Shown piece by piece: positions 60,941-64,000 of a stretch of 64,000 nt of DNA. Under the pieces are notes generated by a model. That model was not told where the DNA came from. It ran no database searches and saw only the letters and a list, made by a program, of their open reading frames with translations. The translations under genes and the position numbers were made by a program. The DNA comes from Mesobacillus campisalis. GTDB taxonomy: Bacteria; Bacillota; Bacilli; Bacillales; Cytobacillaceae. Positions within the stretch are counted from its first letter, which is position 1, and every line of letters begins with the position of its first letter. The stretch spans positions 124,001 through 188,000 of the forward strand of contig NZ_LAYY01000005.1 of NCBI RefSeq assembly GCF_000986785.1, given 5' to 3'.

Positions 60941-61007
60941 AAGCATGGGGACGGTTCTCGTGCATCAGAATGAGTGGGGTTGGTGAAGCTCCGCATCCCA
61001 TGCATCC
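60941..61007. repeat. GGGGACGGTTCT element, decayed right arm
   Basis: Left TGAAGCATGGGGACGGTTCT; right 'GAAGCTCCGCATCCCATGC' has diverged. A MITE-like element follows. Confidence 0.8.
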
Positions 61008-61207
61008 ACATAGCCGGAGAAATTCCGGTTAAGGTAAAAAGAAGGGGCTGAAGAAGCAGAAATAAGCGGATAAATTTCCCTTAACCCCTCAATATAAGGC
61101 TAAATTTAAGAATTTTATACACATAAACGGAAAAGCTCCTCTTAAATGGCGGGAAATGCAGGTATTTCCCAAGTTAAGCGGAATGTTTCCGTTTATTTTT
61201 TCATACA
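61008..61207. repeat. 200-bp MITE-like repeat, copy 7
   Basis: CATAGCCGGAGAAATTCCGG at the left, TTAAGCGGAATGTTTCCG at the right, inner GGGAAATGCAGGTATTTCCC. Sequence after both copies 6 and 7 also matches ('AAATTGTTATAGTTCTGAAA'-like), so the repeated block extends about 90 bases further here. Confidence 0.88.
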
Positions 61208-61455
61208 CAGAAACATCATCACCGTCCATTAACTTAACCAATGTAAATAAATTGTTATAGTTCTGAAAGTTACATTAAAACTCGTTTAGGCCTATAGAAT
61301 TTATAATGAATTACCGGTAAACTGGAAATGGATTGATTTGGAAAGGTTTTTACGAGAAATATAGATTTGAAGAGGAAATGCCAATGGTTTCCTTACTGAA
61401 TTAGTACAGAAGGATAAATACGGACCCACATTCACCGGAGAAAGGATGTTAATAT

Positions 61456-61731
61456 ATGAAGAAAACCTCATTTTTCTATTTATTTGCTTCAGGTTTTTTG
61501 ATGGTCTTCCTGTTACTATTTTTAGGAACATTTTTGTATTCTTCACTGGGCTTTATGTTGGGCTGGAATTCATTTGATTTTAACCTTATGGGCATTCAGT
61601 TGATCTATGCGGATATCGATCAGGAAGGCTTTTCGCTCGGCACAGGCCCAGCCCTTATCATCCTGTCCTTCATCTTCGGCATTTTCAATGTGTTGCTAAC
61701 CAAAGTATTTAAAAAGCGTTTTATCGTATGA
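61456..61731 (+). CDS. Small membrane protein, unrecognised
   Basis: 91 residues with two clear hydrophobic segments (about 6-36 and 65-82) and a short basic C-terminus. It starts 'MKKTSFFYLFASGFLMVFLL'. A weak GGAG-like site (CCGGAGAAAGG) lies before the ATG. No family recognised. Its TGA stop is the first three bases of a GGGGACGG element. Confidence 0.65.
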   Translation: MKKTSFFYLFASGFLMVFLLLFLGTFLYSSLGFMLGWNSFDFNLMGIQLIYADIDQEGFSLGTGPALIILSFIFGIFNVLLTKVFKKRFIV

Positions 61732-61806
61732 GACAAGGGGACGGTTCTCGTGCCTCATTTTGAGTGGCATCGGCCAGTGAGGCAGCAGAACCGTCCCCTT
61801 GCTGCT
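61729..61806. repeat. GGGGACGGTTCT element after small membrane gene
   Basis: Left TGAGACAAGGGGACGG supplies the stop codon; right CAGCAGAACCGTCCCCTTGC. Confidence 0.9.
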
Positions 61807-61889
61807 TTTTTGTTACTTCCGCCGGATTAATTTCCGCCTAATATTTGGTATTATGTGGTACATCAGAGTCTGAATGTGAGGGGATATTT

Positions 61890-62207
61890 TTGGAGCTGAA
61901 GTTGGCTGAGGAGCTGGAACGGAAGGCGAAGCGGCAGAAGCTGCTGATGCAGATTCAAATATTGGAAGGATACAGGCGCAATGTGCGGCAAGCGCTAGAG
62001 CGGCTGGAGGACGGGAAAACTATATATCGTGCGGCACACGCCAGCTACACCCCTTCCTGGCAAGGGGAGACACGGCAGGCGTACGAACAGATGGCGAGCG
62101 AGTTGAATGGTGCGGGGAACAGGTCCTATACTGTAGGTAATGATTTGATGAATGCCATCTCCGGGGAGATCCGCAGGCTGCAGGACAAGGCGGATGCGTT
62201 AAGATGA
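61890..62207 (+). CDS. YwqH-like (DUF5082) type VII secretion partner protein
   Basis: About 105 residues, mostly helical, starting 'MELKLAEELERKAKRQK' with a central 'WQGETRQAYEQMASEL' that recalls the WxG turn of ESX/WXG100 proteins. YwqH-type proteins sit directly before LXG-like polymorphic toxins in Bacillus and help their export. TTG 61890 follows GAGGGG. The stop overlaps the toxin start by 4 bases. Confidence 0.8.
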   Translation: MELKLAEELERKAKRQKLLMQIQILEGYRRNVRQALERLEDGKTIYRAAHASYTPSWQGETRQAYEQMASELNGAGNRSYTVGNDLMNAISGEIRRLQDKADALR

Positions 62208-63514
62208 CCAGAGTTCAGATTAAGGTAGACGAGTTGGAGGCATTTGCCGGGCAAATCGGGAAGGCGGAACAGGAATGCGACCAGGCGCTCCATGCACTCA
62301 ACTGGCATTTTAGCTCGCTGCTCGCCAATTTCCCTGGTGCGGTGCCGGGACATATACATAATCTTGAGGCAGATTTTAAGCATTCCATTAAACGGTATAA
62401 AAGCAAACTCGATGATGCCCAGCGGCTGGTCAAGCTTACCGCTGCCAAGATGGCCGAAGCAGACCGGAGTATGTCTGGGAAAGCCGGCAATTTTCTGCTT
62501 GAAATGCTTGGATGGTACGATCTTCAGCGGCTGGGAAGCGAATATGATCCCGTGACAGGAGAGAAACTCTCAGCAGGTGACAGGGCACTGGCCGCGGTCA
62601 TGCTGGGGCTATCCATCTTTCCGCCGGCAAAAGCAGTTGGAGTTGGCGGGAAAGCGGCGGTCATGGGAGTGAAGGCTGGAAAAGCCGGAGGAAAGGCAGA
62701 TTTTCTGAAATTCGCCAAGGACTCGAAAACCTTTTTATCCATAAAGAACGTCGTTGACACCGGCAAAGTCCGCCAGGCATTTAATAGGGTTTACAACCAG
62801 GTCGTCGTTGGTCCGCTTGCCGCGACCAAAGTCTGGTTCGGCGGAGTCATGAAGAAACTCGGTGACCTGCCTATCCCGTCAAACCTGCAGGTCCAGCTGG
62901 CCGGAGTCGGCGCCTACCGGAAAACAGTCGGAGAAGCGTTCCAGGAAGCGAAGGAACAGGTTGCGAAGATTGTTGCGGGGAAGAGTGATGGAGTTGGTAA
63001 TGGAATAAGTAGAGATATTACAAAGGTCAAATACGGGGACCAATATACCAGGAATGGTCGTAAAAAAGCACTAAAACCCAATGTTGAGTACACAAGTAAA
63101 GAAGGATACAATTATAAAACAGATGGTCAAGGCAGGATATCACATGCTGAAGGAACCCTCAAATTTGGAGATGGAAAAAGAAATAACTATGCTCAAAAGG
63201 TAGTAGGAAGAGAATATCGAAAACCTGATGATGATGGTGGACATTTAATTGCTAGTATTTTCAAAGGTTCAGGAAATCTTGATAATCTTGTTCCAATGAA
63301 TGGCAATTTAAATAAAGGTGAATGGAAAAAACTTGAGAATACATGGGCAGATGCCCTTAAACAAGGTGATGAGGTGAAGGTGAAGATAACCCCTAGCTAT
63401 AAGGGTAATTCACAGCGTCCAGAGACATTTGATATTAAGTATAGAATTGGTGATGATGAATGGGAAATTAGAAGATTTGATAATTTACCGGGAGGGAGAA
63501 AGTTAAATGAATGA
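62204..63514 (+). CDS. Type VII-secreted polymorphic toxin with non-specific nuclease C-domain (YeeF-like)
   Basis: 436 residues. Residues 1-95 form a helical WXG/LXG-like targeting part. Residues 100-160 resemble a pre-toxin TG linker ('GWYDLQRLGSEYDPVTGEKLSAGDRAL' spans it). The C-terminal 130 residues resemble the Endonuclea_NS_2 nuclease: 'DDDGGHLIASIFKGSGNLDN', then 'LVPMNGNLNKGEWKKLENTW'. Base composition changes near 62990: G+C-rich before, AT-rich after and through the immunity gene, as expected for an exchanged toxin tip. It probably cleaves DNA or RNA of rival cells. The next gene overlaps by 8 bases. Confidence 0.88.
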   Translation: MTRVQIKVDELEAFAGQIGKAEQECDQALHALNWHFSSLLANFPGAVPGHIHNLEADFKHSIKRYKSKLDDAQRLVKLTAAKMAEADRSMSGKAGNFLLEMLGWYDLQRLGSEYDPVTGEKLSAGDRALAAVMLGLSIFPPAKAVGVGGKAAVMGVKAGKAGGKADFLKFAKDSKTFLSIKNVVDTGKVRQAFNRVYNQVVVGPLAATKVWFGGVMKKLGDLPIPSNLQVQLAGVGAYRKTVGEAFQEAKEQVAKIVAGKSDGVGNGISRDITKVKYGDQYTRNGRKKALKPNVEYTSKEGYNYKTDGQGRISHAEGTLKFGDGKRNNYAQKVVGREYRKPDDDGGHLIASIFKGSGNLDNLVPMNGNLNKGEWKKLENTWADALKQGDEVKVKITPSYKGNSQRPETFDIKYRIGDDEWEIRRFDNLPGGRKLNE

Positions 63515-63977
63515 AGAACAATTAGATAGTTTATATCAACATATAGCAGAAGTTGTAGTAGAAACTATTCCAGAAGAGTGGTCTCAGGTTTATTTATATG
63601 GTGAGGTTGTTGAAGGATCTCAAACTGCCTACTTCTATTATTATCCCGAAGGTAGTGATAAACCCATACACAGTCATGATATACCTGAACTATTTACAGT
63701 TAGTGAACTTGAATACTCAGAAAAATGGCATCGATTAGTCGATTCAATTCAGGAACTATGGAAGGTGTTTGAAGATAATGGCCAAGAGCCTTGGACAAAT
63801 TTCACTATGGTTTTTGATAAGATAGGGAAGTTTAATATTGATTTTAATTATGAAGACCTTTCAAAAGCAGACCCTCATGAAAGAAAAACCATTTGGAAGT
63901 ATAAGAATCTTGGCGTTATACCTAAAAGTAATTCTGGGAAAAAGCATTTAGAAAAATACCTTTCCACACTGGAATAA
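63507..63977 (+). CDS. YezG-family immunity protein (DUF600)
   Basis: 156 residues, acidic. 'LYQHIAEVVVETIPEEWSQV', 'GSQTAYFYYYPEGSDKP' and 'WTNFTMVFDKIGKFNIDFNY' match YezG/DUF600, the cognate immunity family of YeeF-type nuclease toxins. It overlaps the toxin gene and shares its AT-rich composition, so both were probably acquired together. GGGAGGGAG lies before the ATG. It should bind and block the nuclease in the cytoplasm. Confidence 0.93.
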   Translation: MNEEQLDSLYQHIAEVVVETIPEEWSQVYLYGEVVEGSQTAYFYYYPEGSDKPIHSHDIPELFTVSELEYSEKWHRLVDSIQELWKVFEDNGQEPWTNFTMVFDKIGKFNIDFNYEDLSKADPHERKTIWKYKNLGVIPKSNSGKKHLEKYLSTLE

Positions 63978-64000
63978 ATTTATGAATCTGGACGATAAGA

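Overview
The window looks like a chromosomal segment of a low-GC Gram-positive spore-former in the family Bacillaceae (Bacillus in the broad sense). The evidence is strong AGGAGG-type ribosome sites, frequent TTG and GTG starts, U-tailed terminators, Bacillus-type gene sets (YezG-type immunity, YceI behind an MhqR-like operator, a tat pair next to a phosphatase, ureABCEFGD), and many dispersed non-coding repeats. No rRNA, tRNA, CRISPR array, phage or transposase gene was seen.

Layout. 1-450: end of a GntR/UTRA regulator and a hydrolase remnant. 880-5600: FadR-type regulator behind three spaced operator-like repeats, cyclic amidohydrolase, NCS1 permease and SDR, probably a hydantoin/allantoin-type pathway. 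5865-16260: the most unusual block. A sensor kinase whose N-terminus is a degenerate sugar-ABC ATPase is divergent from an ANTAR (RNA-binding) response regulator. Next comes a leader with two matching stem-loops and a strong terminator, then a ribose-type sugar ABC transporter, a polyol dehydrogenase, an FGGY kinase and AraD. This suggests a transport-coupled antitermination switch. 16300-24900: HAD phosphatase, YceI, YrdB-like protein, orphan RmlB, membrane protein/HTH pair, rpiA and an Sll1717-type P-loop ATPase, separated by repeats. 25040-29710: secreted LamG-metallophosphoesterase, small membrane protein, and a creatininase with a second NCS1 permease. 30130-37950: TerC, STAS protein, and a LacI-regulated sucrose PTS/hydrolase/fructokinase operon behind four operator-like palindromes. 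38400-40980: Tat-exported PhoX phosphatase with tatA and tatC. 42300-51900: BCCT transporter, sigma-54 activator, a perfect -24/-12 promoter, then ferredoxin reductase, Rieske oxygenase, aldehyde dehydrogenase, D-malate/tartrate dehydrogenase and a second BCCT. This matches E. coli yeaU-yeaV-yeaW and suggests carnitine or betaine use. 52190-57170: complete urease operon. 57240-61730: duplicated YheE-like protein, a GGDEF/EAL gene broken by one in-frame stop, and a small membrane protein. 61890-63977: type VII secretion toxin and immunity module.

Intergenic space is dominated by four repeat families: (i) about 17 copies or half-copies of a GGGGACGGTTCT inverted-repeat element, several of whose terminal TGA/TAG is the stop codon of the adjacent gene; (ii) seven copies of a roughly 200-bp MITE-like element with 18-bp terminal inverted repeats; (iii) a tandem array with an exact 103-bp period; (iv) three copies of an element carrying the palindrome TAATCAAACGTTTGATTA. 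Functional assignments rest on motifs and neighbours seen by eye; no database search was run.
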